Assembly: GCA_030710605.1 (NCBI GenBank)
Contig: CP092870.1
Location: forward strand, 56,133,532-56,197,531
Reading direction: 5' to 3'
Source of the DNA: Cordylochernes scorpioides
Lineage: Eukaryota > Arthropoda > Arachnida > Pseudoscorpiones > Chernetidae
Length of the DNA: 64,000 nt
The notes below the pieces were generated by a model. It searched no databases and was not told where the DNA came from. It saw only the letters and a list, made by a program, of their open reading frames with translations. Both the position numbers and the translations under genes were made by a program. Below, in pieces: positions 1-12,024 of this stretch; within the stretch, counting starts at the first letter, position 1; each line of letters begins with the position of its first letter.

Positions 1-23
1 TGCTAAAATTATTATACCAATAT

Positions 24-234
24 GAATGAAAAGGCACAATTTGGATTATAGATTATAACCACAAGGTAATAAGACCTAATCCAAATAAATAAATAGTGTG
101 TGACGTTTCAGTAACAGTGTTGTTACCATCTTCTGACAAAAGTACTGAATGTACTTTTGTCTGAAGAGGGTAACAACGCTGTTACTGAAACATCACACAC
201 TATTTATTTAGATTTGGTCTTATTACCTTGTGTT
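24..234. repeat. Inverted pair of hammerhead family-1 elements with 11-bp target duplication
   Basis: Two head-to-head copies of a short element seen more than a dozen times in this window. The outer parts are AT-rich and read toward AATAGTGTGTGACGTTTC; the inner parts hold a GTAACA/TGTTAC hairpin. TATACCAATAT occurs at 13..23 and again at 235..245, which looks like a target-site duplication and would make the inverted pair one insertion. The hammerhead cores of both arms are mutated (CAGAAGA in one, CTGAAGA in the other). Confidence 0.7.
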
Positions 235-288
235 TATACCAATATAAAGAAATTATTAAAGAAGGGACTTCAGGTGATGAGTACTCAC

Positions 289-530
289 TGATGGGGGGGC
301 AGTGTGAGGGCTAGGTAGTGTCCACGAGCCGCCAGCTGACCGAAGCAGACAGGATGCAGAGGCCTCATGAGGCCTAGCTTGCTCTCACACACCAAGTCCA
401 GATCTCTGTCCAGCCCCCAGCTGTGGAGTAGGGATAGGATCAACCGGGCTGTCTCCATGGTCAGACTGGTCTCAACCAGCTGAACTCCCTTCAGTCCTGT
501 GTGGTTGGGAGTGCCTTTGCCTGCTCCTTC
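289..530 (-). CDS. WDR7: WDR7 orthologue, coding exon 16 (last exon in window)
   Basis: This exon encodes about residues 764-843 of the joined protein. It contains LTMETARLILSLLHSWGLD and RGHYLALTLP, which align with the LTMDTAKLFMSCLHAWGLN region of vertebrate WDR7, after the first WD-repeat block. The acceptor is TGCAG before GAAGGA and the donor is CATCA followed by GTGAGT, leaving phase 2. The gene continues off the left edge, so the C-terminal part (later WD repeats and the helical region) is missing here. The first 17 codons, upstream of the conserved block, are less certain because only the acceptor and phase define them. Confidence 0.85.
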
Positions 531-562
531 CTGCACCACACCATCTCTCACCGTTAATTACT

Positions 563-868
563 CAACTCCACCTTTGCCGGTCCCAAGCCTGGATGAAAAA
601 GGAGGAGGGGGAGCAGTAACAAGCTCACTAAAAAATCTGGGCTCAGCTGGCTATGCTGATAGTACCCTGTAAGGGCTCCAGGGATACAGGATGAGCAGTG
701 ATTGTATTCCATGTTAAGAGAAGCTGCACATGGCGTCTGTTCCTCATATCAGAGGTGGCCATTTCTTCTGGAGCTAAGTCAGTGGCCTGCCACTGAGTAC
801 TACTCCCAGTCTTAATGACAAAGGCATTCTACTTCACCCAGTCATGAAGATAAGAAAGAAGAAGATCT
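563..868 (+). mobile_element. SINE-A copy
   Basis: It starts at AACTCCACCTTTGCCGG, the same 5' boundary seen in all other complete copies, and ends in the GATAAGAAAGAAGAAG tail shared with LINE-A. The fixed 5' end argues for a short non-autonomous element rather than random 5' truncation of a LINE. No clear tRNA A/B boxes are visible. Confidence 0.7.
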
Positions 869-1049
869 CTCACAGTACAGTACCTGTCACATGCTGGCTA
901 GCTTCAATTGTTGATTATGGCACCAATTTGGAGATTCTTGATTAAAAAAAAAAAAAAAGGTAAACATATTTAACTCTACCTTAGCCAGTCCATGCCTTGG
1001 TGAATGTGCAATGAGTTAAATGTTACTGTAAATTTAAAATTTTTATTTG

Positions 1050-1335
1050 TGTTTATAAATACAGTAAAACCTACCCTTAAAGGACACCTAATTGCAGAGC
1101 CAAAGTATCTTTTAGGAATTTGGATTCTCGAATAAAAACATAAGGTAAACATATTTAACTGCCTTTGCCAGTCAAAATCCCTGGTGCATATGCAACGGAT
1201 TAAATGTTCATATAAATTAAATTTTTTTTTTGTTTGTGTTCTTAAATATAGTAGAACCTCCCTGTAAAGGACTACACCGAATTGCAGAACCAAAGTATCC
1301 TTTAGAGAGCGATGTCCTCTTACCGTTTATATTCT
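1050..1335 (+). mobile_element. Pogo-like MITE-1, two degraded left ends
   Basis: ACAGTAAAACC at 1063 and ATAGTAGAACCTCCC at 1249 match the inverted terminus ACAGTAGAACCTCC used by this family. Each is followed by its typical AAAGGACAC and AGAGCCAAAGT segments. The right ends are missing. Confidence 0.5.
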
Positions 1336-1384
1336 TATTTTATACTTAATAGCTATTTATCTTCTAATGGGTTAAACCTCAATA

Positions 1385-1745
1385 TTCTTTAGCTCCATGT
1401 TAGGAGCGGCTGTACATGGTGTCTGTTCCTCATGTCACCATTTCATATTGGAGCTAAGTCAGTGGCCTGCTACTGAGTAGTGCTCCCAGTCTTAATGACA
1501 AAGGGGATACAGGATGTACTCCATGTTGGCTGTACATGGTGTCTGTTCCTCATGTCACCATTTCATATTGGAGCTAAGTCAGTGGCCTGCTACTGAGTAG
1601 TGCCCCCGTCTTAATGACAAAGGGGATACAGGATGTTCTCCATGTTGGCTGTACATGGTGTCTGTTCCTCATGTCACCATTTCATATTGGAGCTAAGTCA
1701 GTGGCCTGCTACTGAGTAGTGTTCTTAATGACAAAAGCAGACACC
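1385..1745 (+). repeat. Tandem triplication of a SINE-A segment
   Basis: A block of about 117 bp (CCATGTTGGCTGTACATGGT onward through TTAATGACAAAGGGGATACA) is repeated three times head to tail. The unit comes from the middle of SINE-A, so the duplication took place after insertion. Confidence 0.75.
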
Positions 1746-1789
1746 TTCTATTTTACTCAATCATTATGGATGTCAAATCTCTTTTGATG

Positions 1790-2125
1790 AGCTCTACTCA
1801 TCCCCAGCAGACACCATCAACAAGCTCTACAAGTTTGATACCCTGATATGATTGAGTGGAGATAAGAAAGAAGAAGACTCATTCCCAGCAGACACCATCA
1901 ACAAGCTCTACAAGTTTGATACCCTAATATGATTGAGTGGAGATAAGAAAGAAGAAGACTCATTCCCAGAAGACACCATCAACAAGCTCTACAAGTTTGA
2001 TACCCTAATATGATTGAGTGGAGATAAGAAAGAAGAAGACACATCTCCAGCAGACACCATCAACAAGCTCTACAAGTTTGATACCCTAATATGATTGAGT
2101 GGAGATAAGAAAGAAGATTTAGCTT
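1790..2125 (+). repeat. Tandem copies of the LINE-A 3' end
   Basis: Four copies of about 83 bp run from CAGACACCATCAACAAGCTC to the GGAGATAAGAAAGAAG tail. The duplication unit includes the LINE-A terminus itself. Confidence 0.75.
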
Positions 2126-2203
2126 AAAGTTAATGAGGTTTAGAACTGGCTGTCATTGAAGAAACATCCATTGTGAATGGTTTAACGCTCTAGCAATAAT
2201 GAA

Positions 2204-2350
2204 GCAGTAGAACTACCTTTCTGTAAAGGGCAACATCTGGTTGTAGACCCAAAGTGGCCTTTAGGGAGATGTGTCCTCTTACTGAAAAGTTGCTAAATAG
2301 TAAAAAAAAAAAAAAAGTCAAATACTATAATGTGAAAACTCCTTTGTAGA
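2204..2350 (+). mobile_element. Pogo-like MITE-1 fragment
   Basis: AGTAGAACTACC is followed by CTGTAAAGGGCAACA, the AGTTGCTAAATAGT segment and CTCCTTTGTAGAGAGGTGT, in the order seen in other family members. Confidence 0.55.
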
Positions 2351-2459
2351 GAGGTGTGCTCCGTCCTGATGTATTAACCCCAAACATCATTGCCATTTCT
2401 ACTACAAATTTATAACCAACTTGTATTAACACCATGTTAGTTTGGTAAGACAGAACACA

Positions 2460-2775
2460 CAAACAAATAATAAGGCCCAATTTAGATTATAGATATAAAC
2501 ACAAGGTAATAAATAGTTTTGGTAACAGCATTTATTATTATCGCTAGTACACGTGGCCATGATAATCATGGTAGGATTATTTGGCAACTGATTTCACTAT
2601 ATGTGCACCACATGTCTACACATGTGAAAAACAGTTCGACTTTGCACTTACAAATGTGCCAGAGCCCCGTTTGATTACTGGAACTCGTTGGTGGGGTTGG
2701 ACTTTTGCAAGAATCGGGGGCCATTGGGGCATTTTTTTTTTAATTTAGAAAAAAAGTGTCCAATGCGGAATTTGA
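2460..2775 (-). mobile_element. Family-1 end fragment joined to a truncated tRNA-SINE
   Basis: 2465..2535 carries the outer part of the hammerhead family-1 element (AAACACAAGGTAATAAATAG). It runs into the 3' part of the tRNA-SINE (CTAGTACACGTGG onward), which here breaks off before the tRNA-like head. Confidence 0.55.
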
Positions 2776-2945
2776 TGAATGAGAGGGCTTGGCTCATCAC
2801 TGATGTAGCCTCTGATCGGTTTGCCAAATTAATCTCCATGAAAAGTTATTGAATGAGAGGCTTCAACACTGTTGAGCCAAGCCCTCTCATTCAATAACAT
2901 TTTAATCATTGCAGTAAGGTCTGTCGAGATAATATTTACTGCTAT
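2755..2945. repeat. Imperfect inverted repeat, AGATGGC-type MITE
   Basis: GAATGAGAGGGCTTGGCTCA and its near reverse complement TGAGCCAAGCCCTCTCATTC flank a short spacer, followed by ATTGCAGTAAGG. Related copies lie at 12590, 49915, 57770, 58330 and 61560, some ending in a CAGATGGCGC motif. Confidence 0.5.
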
Positions 2946-2999
2946 TTAAAAAAGAAACACATTTCCAAGTAAATTTATTTCTTACAAATTTTATCCAAC

Positions 3000-3250
3000 A
3001 CTAACAAGATTTAGAACAGGCCATCTCAAGCCAATGAAGATAGAAAATAACAACAAAATCTACCCCACTTGCCTAAAATGTAGCTTGGCACCTGCAGCTC
3101 CAGAACACATTTTGGCTTGTGTTAGATGTACTAAACAAGACTTTTAGGAGAGGTGGCTGCTTATCATAAAACGGCTCGAGGAGCATGAACTCATGGAATT
3201 TGTGTAATCATTGCACAAGGGAATAAGAAACAACATCAACAAATTTTATC
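3000..3250 (+). mobile_element. LINE-B 3' end
   Basis: It encodes a decayed RNase H C-terminal segment (a CPKC/APEHIL-type zinc-knuckle-like stretch) and ends GGGAATAAGAAACAACAT, the AACA-type tail of this LINE family. It is truncated at its 5' end. Confidence 0.6.
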
Positions 3251-3362
3251 GATAGATGGCAATTGCATTCATAAATTTAATAAATTTCCTCTACTCCACA
3301 AACCCCAGTGATAGTAAAATAGGAAGCGGTAGAGGAGCAATTTCACATCCACGGAGACTCAC

Positions 3363-3478
3363 CTTGCAGCCTCCCAAGTTGACCTCCCCTGAACCTGTCT
3401 TGAAGCCGACGCTCTCTGCCTTGGCCTGGAGCTTGGTGGCCGCACTCTCTGCGGTGTCCTTCACCATGGCGAGGAACC
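3363..3478 (-). CDS. WDR7: WDR7 orthologue, coding exon 15
   Basis: Codes for about residues 726-763, including FLAMVKDTAESAATKLQ, which corresponds to the VLFQQVKETIKENIKEHLL segment of WDR7. The acceptor GTGACAG and donor AAG|GTGAGT are clear. The phase (1 in, 0 out) joins exons 14 and 16. The segment looks helical and charged and has no WD signature. Confidence 0.8.
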
Positions 3479-3489
3479 CTGTCACCCAC

Positions 3490-3745
3490 CAGCACCATGG
3501 TATCAGCATCTACAGGGCCACTGTATCCCATGGTTTACAAGGCCACTACCAATCATGGCAACAACATCTACAGGAATTACAGGCAAAGTCAGACTTTCAC
3601 CAAAGTGTGCCATGGTGCCATGATCAACAAAAGCTGCACCCCTACACCCCATTACATTTTTGTATTACAAACAGCTGTCAACCATGGTAACAACATCTAC
3701 AGGACCACTGACAAACATGGTATCAGCATCTACAGGGCCACTACC
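3490..3745 (+). repeat. SINE-B fragments in intron 14
   Basis: The 270-bp intron 14 contains CAGGCAAAGTCAGACTTTCA and ACCCCTACACCCCATT from SINE-B. Around these are short repeats of CATGG-TATCAGCATCTACAGG. No coding signal was seen. Confidence 0.5.
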
Positions 3746-3748
3746 CAC

Positions 3749-3880
3749 CTGTCAGTTTGTGCTGGGTCTCCGGAGAGCTAGAGAGAGCAATGTACTTCTG
3801 GTACTCCGTGTGGGAGATGAGGCCCTTGTCTTCCAACTGGCCAGGTGACATGGCGGCGTACTCCTCCGTCAGCAGTTGGA
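3749..3880 (-). CDS. WDR7: WDR7 orthologue, coding exon 14
   Basis: Encodes VQLLTEEYAAMSPGQLED and following residues (about 682-724), matching the IIQLLTEEASRPNTALISP part of WDR7. The acceptor is set at TGGTGGCAG|TC. A nearby upstream AG also exists, but only this one keeps phase with exon 13 and gives the conserved EALVVQLLTEE join. The donor is ACAG|GTGGGT. Confidence 0.85.
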
Positions 3881-4011
3881 CTGCCACCACACTGCTCAGT
3901 AGCCATTCCTTTCCATGCACTTCCTTTTTAGACATTTTGACAAGAATATTTTGTTACAAATTACAACAGGAGGAATCACAGGATAGCATTGGTAAGAAGA
4001 GACCAAAGTGA

Positions 4012-4440
4012 CAAGTTTCTTTATTGAAGAAGTATAAGTTTTCTGGCAATAATGTCCTACAAAAGGCTCTAATACAAATACAAGTATTACTTCAATAAAT
4101 AACTTGTCCTCATTAGGAAAATTTGAAACATTAAAACATTACAGCAGAACCCCCATGTTTGAAGTTTATATGTTAAGTTTGTAATTATTCTTATTTTTCA
4201 ATTTATAGAAGCATTTTTCTGGCAGACATATTCAATTTTATCATCATCATTTTTAATATTGTTTATTATTTTCTCCTTAGTTAGTTATCAAATCATTTGC
4301 AATTGTAGTTTCTTTTTTTGTTTTGTTGTGTTCCTTTTTAAGCAATAAAATATATAGAACTAAGGAGGTGTAATATTTAATTCAAGCATATGGAACCAAC
4401 ATTGATTCATTTTTGAAACAAAGCAAAATCATAAGCTTAT
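4012..4440. other. AT-rich intron 13 sequence, nothing recognised
   Basis: Part of WDR7 intron 13. The sequence is AT-rich with T runs. I see no coding, RNA or complete mobile-element signal. Confidence 0.5.
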
Positions 4441-4454
4441 ACAAGTTTCACTTT

Positions 4455-4625
4455 TCATACACTCCATGTAAAGGACACCTAATTTCAGAGCCAAAGTGTC
4501 CTTTAGGGAGAGATGTCCTCTTACCGGAGAGGAGTTGCTAAATTGCAAAAATTGTAATTTTGCAAATGAAAACTGTCCTTTGTGGAGAGGTGTCCGCAAA
4601 AAGGAGGTTCTCCTGTATTAACATT
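4455..4625 (+). mobile_element. Pogo-like MITE-1, 5' part degraded
   Basis: CTCCATGTAAAGGACACCTA, CAGAGCCAAAGTGTCC, GAGTTGCTAAATTGC and GTCCTTTGTGGAGAGGTG appear in family order. The element fades out after GGTTCTCCTGTATTA. Confidence 0.55.
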
Positions 4626-5029
4626 TTCCCTTTTTTTTACTGACAAGGACCAAAGTTTTTGTAAAAATGTTGAAAAAATAAAAACTCTTCTGGCCAAAGT
4701 GCTTCTTATTTTTAAGAACCATGATTGCCGGCCAGGCAACCTCTATTTTGAAGATATTCCTTTCAATACTTAGGATTGTTGTTTAAAACATGAAAATTAA
4801 AACTATAATGAATCGCTATAATTCTCAAGATTTAAATAGCATCACTATTTTAAGTAGAGTTCATTGGAAATGGATGTAAGAGAGAGGTACAATTAAGATT
4901 AAAACATAAGGTAACAATATCACATACAAATGTGTATTTCAGTACTTTTGTCTGAAGACATCATTGATCAATTTGGATGTAGTCTTGCTTTAGGTGTTGT
5001 TAGCATCCATCATGTCCAGTTAGACTTTA

Positions 5030-5900
5030 GGTGACTATATGGTGACAAATATTCTCCCATTTGATCTGTTAGTGACCATCACTCTCATCTAGTGACCTTC
5101 TGGTAGCTTTCTTGACCCCTTCTAGCCAGCTCATTGCAGGTCTTCCTCTCTTCTTTGGTGACTATATGGTGACAAATATTCTCCAATTTGATCTGTTAGT
5201 GACTATCACTCTCATCTAGTGACCTTCTGGTAGCTTCCTTGACCCCTTCTAGCCAGCTTATTGCAGGTCTTCCTCTCTTCCTTTGGTGACTATATGGGGA
5301 CAAATATTCTCCAATTTGATCTGTTAGTGACCATCACTCTCATCTAGTGACCTTCTGGTAGCTTCCTTGACCCCTTCTAGCCAGCTCTTTGCAGGTCTTC
5401 CTCTCTTCCTTTGGTGACTATATGGTGACAAATATTCTCCAATTTGATCTGTTAGTGACCATCACTCTCATCTAGTGACCTTCTGGTAGCTTTCTTGACC
5501 CCTTCTAGCCAGCTCATTGCAGGTCTTCCTCTCTTCTTTGGTGACTATATGGTGACAGATATTCTCCAATTTGATCTGTTAGTGACCATCACTCTCATCT
5601 AGTGACCTTCTGGTAGCTTTCTCGACCCCTTCTAGCCAGCTCATTGCAGGTCTTCCTCTCTTCTTTGGTGACTATATGGTGACAAATATTCTCCAATTTG
5701 ATCTGTTAGTGACCATCACTCTCATCTAGTAACCTTCTGGTAGCTTTCTCGACCCCTTCTAGCCAGCTCATTGCAGGTCTTCCTCTCTTCCTTTGGTGAC
5801 TATATGGTATTGAATATTTTCCAATCACTCACAGCTCAACTAGTGACCTTCTGGTAGCTTTCTTAATCCTTTCCAGCCAACTCATTGCAAGTCTTTCATC
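5030..5900. repeat. 127-bp tandem array
   Basis: About 6.5 copies of a 127-128 bp unit beginning GGTGACTATATGGTGACA. Unit starts are at 5157, 5285, 5413, 5540, 5667 and 5795. The last copy is diverged. A related segment in inverse orientation (TTTGTCACCATATAGTCACC) lies near 15105, so the unit probably belongs to a dispersed element. Confidence 0.85.
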
Positions 5901-6220
5901 AATTTTGTCTTGTGGTCTTGCTACCATAAACCCTCCCTAAATCCTATCCTACAGCCTCAAAGTGGCGGGAGGGTGTAAACAGGTAGTACAGGATGTCGGG
6001 AGTTTAACTCCTGGTAGGGCCACCCTGTGCTACATACCCGGCTAATGTATCAATTGTCTGTTCTCCATAGGAGCAGCTACAAAGGGTGTCTATACTCCAT
6101 GTCAGGAGACCAAAAGAAACAAAGTCACACTGAGTGGTACTTCCAGGTCTTCAGACCAACAGCACTCCTTCTCCATGATGTTTATCTTATTGTAAATAGG
6201 TAGATGTGTGTTGTACTTAC

Positions 6221-6529
6221 CAACTAGAGCTTCAATGTCAAACAGGAGAATATGGCTCTCAGAATCTCTGGGGTTGGCATGAAGACCTTGTACCATGAGA
6301 GGTAAGGTACGGGGAGCGTTGCTAGCAATAGTCTGTGGGTTGTTACTCTGGCCGTGGTGGAGATGCTGGAGAGTCCTGCGGATAGCAGAGAAGTTCCCGT
6401 GGCGTAGTCCACGGAACAGGTGTTGTTTGGGGTTGAGCAGCTGGTCTCCAGTGGTGGCGCTGCTGGCGTCGTTACAGGCATCCAGTATCTCCTCAGCCAC
6501 TAGACCTTGAACTACCCTGTCTAGATGGC
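6221..6529 (-). CDS. WDR7: WDR7 orthologue, coding exon 13
   Basis: Encodes about residues 579-680, from HLDRVVQGLVAEEILDACND to SHILLFDIEALV. These match the LDRCVMGITAVEILNACDE and IHVLFFDVEALI segments of WDR7. The acceptor TTGCAG|GC and donor GTTG|GTAAGT fit the phases of exons 12 and 14. The central LFRGLRHGNFSAIRRTLQHL is less conserved, as in the family generally. Confidence 0.9.
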
Positions 6530-6597
6530 CTGCAACACACAGACAGCTGAACTATACCACTGGGCTATTGAATATTAGAATTATTTATTATACAGGA

Positions 6598-6660
6598 GTA
6601 CAGTAGAACTACCTCTTTGTAAAGAACAACACCTAGGTGGTTGAACTATCATTGGACAAT
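6598..6660 (+). mobile_element. Pogo-like MITE-1 left end fragment
   Basis: ACAGTAGAACTACCTCTTTG followed by AAAGAACAACACC is the family's left terminus only. A second stub lies at about 7220..7290. Confidence 0.5.
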
Positions 6661-6850
6661 TGAATGAATGACTAAGTCTCATTGATTTTGATTCTTTCAA
6701 ACACATACAAAAAAAGAAACATCCAGGCAAAAAATTCATGAGTCAACATTCCATCATTGGTATCTGAACCAAAACCTGGAGCTATTTTAAAATGTGGGAT
6801 GAACTGACAGGCAGCAACCTGGTTTGCTTATTTTAACACCTTCCAAAATG

Positions 6851-7173
6851 TTTTTTTTTTTTGCTTATCCCTAGTACACGTGGTACAGGCCATGATAATC
6901 AAGGTGGATAGAAGTAGGCGACTGCTTTTACTGTAAGTGCACCACATGTCTACACATGTGAAAAGCAGTTCGACTTACAAATGTGCCAGAGCCCTGTTCA
7001 GTTACTTGCACTTGCTGGTGGGGTTGAACTTTTACAGGAATCTGGGGCCATTGGAGCATTTATTATTATTATTTTTTTTTTAATTGGAAAAAGTGCCCAA
7101 TGCGGGAATCGAATCGAACCTGGGTCGTAGAGGTAGAAAACCAACGGTTTAGACCATCCTTCCACCGACCCCC
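6851..7173 (-). mobile_element. tRNA-headed SINE, near complete
   Basis: Read on the minus strand it starts GGGGGTCGGTGGAAGGATGG, has an A-box-like TGGTCTAAACCGTTGG and a B-box-like GGTTCGATTC. It then runs through a roughly 230-bp body to TAGGGATAAGCAAAAA. About ten copies or parts occur in the window. Confidence 0.75.
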
Positions 7174-7411
7174 CTCTTGTAGCTATAATCCATATGATCT
7201 AAATTGTACTTTATCATCATTACAGGAGTATAGTAGAACTACCTCTATGTAAAGAACAACACCTAGTTGTAGAGTCAACAACAACAATCTACCTTTTAGA
7301 TGTTTTCTAAATAGAGCTCCATATTTTTACATGGGGCTTTATCTCTAACAGAAATTTTCAGTGGTATCACTAAATTACAATAACTCAAATACAGTAAAAT
7401 CTGGTTATGAT

Positions 7412-7680
7412 GAGGATTTTTTTCTTTTATTATCCTTAGTACACATGGTACAAGCCAAGATAATCATGGTGGTTAGAGATAGGTGACTGCTTTTACTGTA
7501 AGTGCACCACATGTCTACACATGTGAAAATCAGTTCAACTTTTGCACATGATGAGTATATATGAGTATATTTAAGGATAAGTAAAAAAAAAAAAAAATGA
7601 GTATAGCTCAAGGAGCATGAACTCATGGAATTCATGTAATCTTTACACAAGGGGATAAGAAACAACAACAACATGTAGAG
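7412..7680. mobile_element. Truncated tRNA-SINE followed by a LINE-B tail
   Basis: 7425..7545 has the SINE 3' body (CTTAGTACACATGGTACAAG). 7600..7675 has AGGAGCATGAACTCATGGAA and the AACAACAACA tail of LINE-B. Confidence 0.55.
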
Positions 7681-8117
7681 GATAGAACATTTAGTTCACA
7701 ATAACCATGGTTTAGTTACAGCAGCAAAGCCTAACTTGGACCTTGATTTTGACTCTTTCAAACACATAAAAAAAGAAAGAAAAATACAAGCAAAAATACA
7801 GGAGTCAACATTCCATCTTTGGTATCTGAACCAAAAACCTGGAGTTATTCTGGATTGTGGGATGAACTGACAGGCAACAACCTGTATTTCCAGGCTCAAA
7901 ACTGGCAGCCATACGAGACTCTTCCAGGATGGTGTAGAGACATTCCCACAATATACTATCTACAAAACCAGAGGCCTCACCAGACCACCTCTTGGAATGT
8001 ATGGGAGCTTCAAGACAGAACCTGTATTATAACCCTTCCAAGATTATAACTTTAATCCATGAATTCAGTCTCCATGTCCTTGTATCATTATACAATAGTA
8101 TAAAAAAAAAAAAAACT

Positions 8118-8325
8118 AATTTTTTTCTTATCCCCTTGTGTAAAGATTACACGATTTCCATGAATTCATGCTCCTTGAGCTGTTTAGCACATCTAATACA
8201 AGGCAAAATATGTTCTGGAGCTACAGGTGCCAAGCTACATTTAGGGAAAGTGGAGTAGATTTTGTTATTATTTTCTATTTCCACAATGACTTGAGATGGC
8301 CTGTTCTAAATCTTGTTGTTTGATG
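8118..8325 (-). mobile_element. LINE-B 3' end, reverse orientation
   Basis: CTTATCCCCTTGTGTAAAGA at its left is the reverse complement of the family tail. The interior encodes a decayed RNase H terminal segment on the minus strand. Confidence 0.6.
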
Positions 8326-8384
8326 CTGTCTGAGGTTCACTCCTGGGTCCACTCTTGTGTCCACCATTTCTTGTACATGTTTGT

Positions 8385-9173
<789 letters not shown>

Positions 9174-9189
9174 TCAATTACACTTAACA

Positions 9190-9710
9190 CTTACAGAAAG
9201 GGCTCCTCTCCAGGGATACAGAGGAACTGCCTTTATACTCATGTAAGAATTGACAGCAAAGACTTCCATGTTAGGAACAGTCTCAAATTACAGTCAGACT
9301 TTCACCAGGGTGTTCCTGGATAATGATGCCATGATCAATGAAAGCTACACACCCCAATCCATGATATCATGGACTTCTGGAATTTTTGTGTAATCTTTGC
9401 ACAAGAAGATAAGAAACACCAACTTAACACTTACAACAAGGGTTCCTCTCCATGGATACAGAGGAACTGTGTCTATACTCATGTTAGAGTCAACAGCAAG
9501 GATACGGAGGAGCTGCATCTATACTCATGTAAGAATTGACAGCAAAGACTTCCATGTTAAGAATGGCCTCAAATTACAGTCAGACTTCACCAAGGTGTTC
9601 CTGGATAATGATGCCATGATCAATGAAAGCTACACACCCCAATCCATGATATCATGAACTTCTGGAATTTGCATAATCTTTGCACAAGGGGATAAGAAAG
9701 AACAACAACT
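9190..9710 (+). repeat. Two SINE-B copies in direct order
   Basis: Each copy has CTCCAGGGATACAGAGG-type starts, GACTTCCATGTTA, a CAGTCAGACTTTCACC block, CACACCCCAATCCATGATAT and a LINE-B-type tail. They lie at about 9190..9420 and 9420..9710. Confidence 0.6.
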
Positions 9711-9730
9711 TAACACTTACAGCAAGAGTA

Positions 9731-10254
<524 letters not shown>

Positions 10255-10387
10255 TCACCCATCACCATCATGTCACAGCACTACACCATCATGACAACAG
10301 ACTCACAACCAACAGCTCTGTCACAGTTCAATGGCTTCCAGCTCACATTGGAATTCCTTGAAATGAGCTAGCAGACTCTGGTAAAGG

Positions 10388-10825
10388 TTGGAGCTCTTGA
10401 CCTCCATAAGGAAATCTACCACCCAACTAGAAGAAAGAGATCACCTCCGTACCATCAAGACCCAATATCTGCAGGAATGGAAATCTAATACTGCACATGA
10501 CAGAGCAGGAGGGACAAGCACAGGTTCTGTCTTACCAAGAGAACAACAGTCTTTGATTTCCAGACTTAAATCTGGTCATCTACGGACAATGACTTTCCAG
10601 CAAGGTTTTCCCACTATGTACCAAGTACAATTCTCAACCTACAATCCCAAACTACATTATTGACTGTATTGGCTCATCCATTGATGAGCTCTACTCATCC
10701 CCAGCACAGACATCAATCAACAAGCTTGATACCCTGATATGATTACAAGCTTGATACCCTGATATGATTACAAGCTTGATACCCTGATATGATTACAAGC
10801 TTGATACCCTGATATGATTTCTGAA
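10388..10825 (+). pseudogene. LINE-A RNase H/C-terminal fragment with tail and 25-bp repeats
   Basis: Encodes LQEWKSNTAHDRAGG, then LISRLKSGHLRTMTFQ. That is the end of an RNase H domain and the SGHL-type motif seen in arthropod non-LTR retrotransposons. The following segment is broken, and TTACAAGCTTGATACCCTGA repeats four times at 10720..10820. The insertion is a truncated, non-functional copy lying just inside intron 10. Confidence 0.65.
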
Positions 10826-10848
10826 TTGAAATAAAACAGAAGATTCAC

Positions 10849-10912
10849 CATGTGGTCCAGTATTCCTGGAGGAGGTGGACTCATGGCCGCCCAGGCATCC
10901 TGCAGACTTTGA
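10849..10912 (-). CDS. WDR7: WDR7 orthologue, coding exon 10
   Basis: A 64-bp exon encoding QSLQDAWAAMSPPPPGILDH plus Met (residues 364-384), matching [20 protein letters not shown] of WDR7. The donor is ATG|GTGAAT. The acceptor CTAG|T is chosen because it keeps phase with exon 9; its upstream pyrimidine tract is weak. Confidence 0.75.
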
Positions 10913-10984
10913 CTAGCAAATGGGGAAAGAGCTGCAGCACACATACAACTTTCTAGACACTTAGTCTTTGTTTAGAAAAAAAGC

Positions 10985-11275
10985 AAATGGAAAAATAAAC
11001 AAAGAAATAATATACACTTAACTTAAGGAAGTTGTACCTTTTAGCATGTATATCGGGATTCAGACAATATCTCTGAAAGATACACTTACAAAACTTAAGG
11101 AAGTTGTACCTTTTAGCATGTATATCGGGATTCAGACAATATCTCTGAAAGATACACTTACAAAACTTAAGGAAGTTGTACCTTTTAGCATGTATATTGG
11201 GATTCAGACAATAACTTTGAAAGATATTACAGTGATCTTTATTGAAGACACACAAGATAACCAAGTGTATACAAT
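10985..11275 (+). repeat. Short cluster of the 123-bp family
   Basis: Three partial units (about 67 bp, then one longer) contain AAGGAAGTTGTACCTTTTAG and TATCGGGATTCAGACAAT. The full 123-bp form makes the large array at 58735..61290. Confidence 0.75.
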
Positions 11276-11339
11276 GAATGTATTCTTATTTTTTTATATA
11301 ATAAAGGTAGATTAAACTAATTAATGTTCTTTAAAAGTT

Positions 11340-11640
11340 GTTGTTTCTTATCCCCTTGTGTAAAGATTACACAAATTCCAAAAGTTCATGCTCTTCGAGC
11401 TTGATCTCATGGAATGAGTGCATTGCAAATGCATGCATGCAAATATAGGGGTGCAGCTTTCGTTGATCATGGCACCATGATTCAGGCACACTTTGGTGAA
11501 AATCTGACTTTGCCTGTAATTTAAGGCTGTTCCTAACATGGAAGCCTTTGCTGCCGACTCTAAAATGAGTACAGACCTCTGTATCCCTGGAGAGGGACCC
11601 TTGCTGAGGTCTATCAACCGGGTCAGTTGAACTCAGGATT
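11340..11640 (-). mobile_element. SINE-B copy, reverse orientation
   Basis: The left end CTTATCCCCTTGTGTAAAGA is the reversed LINE-B-type tail. The right end GGGACCCTTGCTGAGGTCTA and ACCGGGTCAGTTGAA marks the 5' start also seen at 45060. GCATGCATGC repeats interrupt it. Confidence 0.6.
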
Positions 11641-12024
11641 TTTAAAGATATTTTTCTCCTCTTCTAACAATGCTGCTGTTGGTCTGCGACTGTTTATTCA
11701 TCAGAGTTATTCTGCTTGTTTCACAGCTGGCCTTTATATCTGAAGGTGGTTCCCCTATCCGCTAACTGGAGACACACTTTGTAGCAGTCAGCTCTGCCGA
11801 AGATCTCTAAAAGTATTGGAGGGTTTTGAGAAATGCCATTTTGTCTCAATCCAAATGAATAGAAACCCTCTATTTGTACCTCCCAGTACAACTCTGGTAG
11901 AGGACAGACTAATGGGATGGCTAAGACAAGAGAAGACCGAATGTAACCCAGGATAAGCCTTTGACTTCATTCTTGGACACTCTCTCTTGTCGACATCAAA
12001 CTATGAAACTTCAAGTCTTGTCCT

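Larger units (their letters stand above)
531..3362 (-). other. WDR7 intron 15, filled with mobile-element fragments
   Basis: The 2.8-kb intron between exons 15 and 16 holds SINE-A, pogo-like MITE, LINE-A tail repeats, a tRNA-SINE fragment and a LINE-B end, listed separately. No conserved coding segment was seen between them. Confidence 0.75.

Noticed and set aside
3741-3935. Upstream acceptor for exon 14 (GAGCAG before TGTGG)
   Set aside because: It breaks the reading phase with exon 13. The acceptor 11 bases further in restores phase and the conserved EALVVQLLTEE.
7095-7173. tRNA gene on the minus strand
   Set aside because: It has A- and B-box-like sequences, but the acceptor stem does not pair, and the same head recurs in about ten copies joined to a common SINE body.
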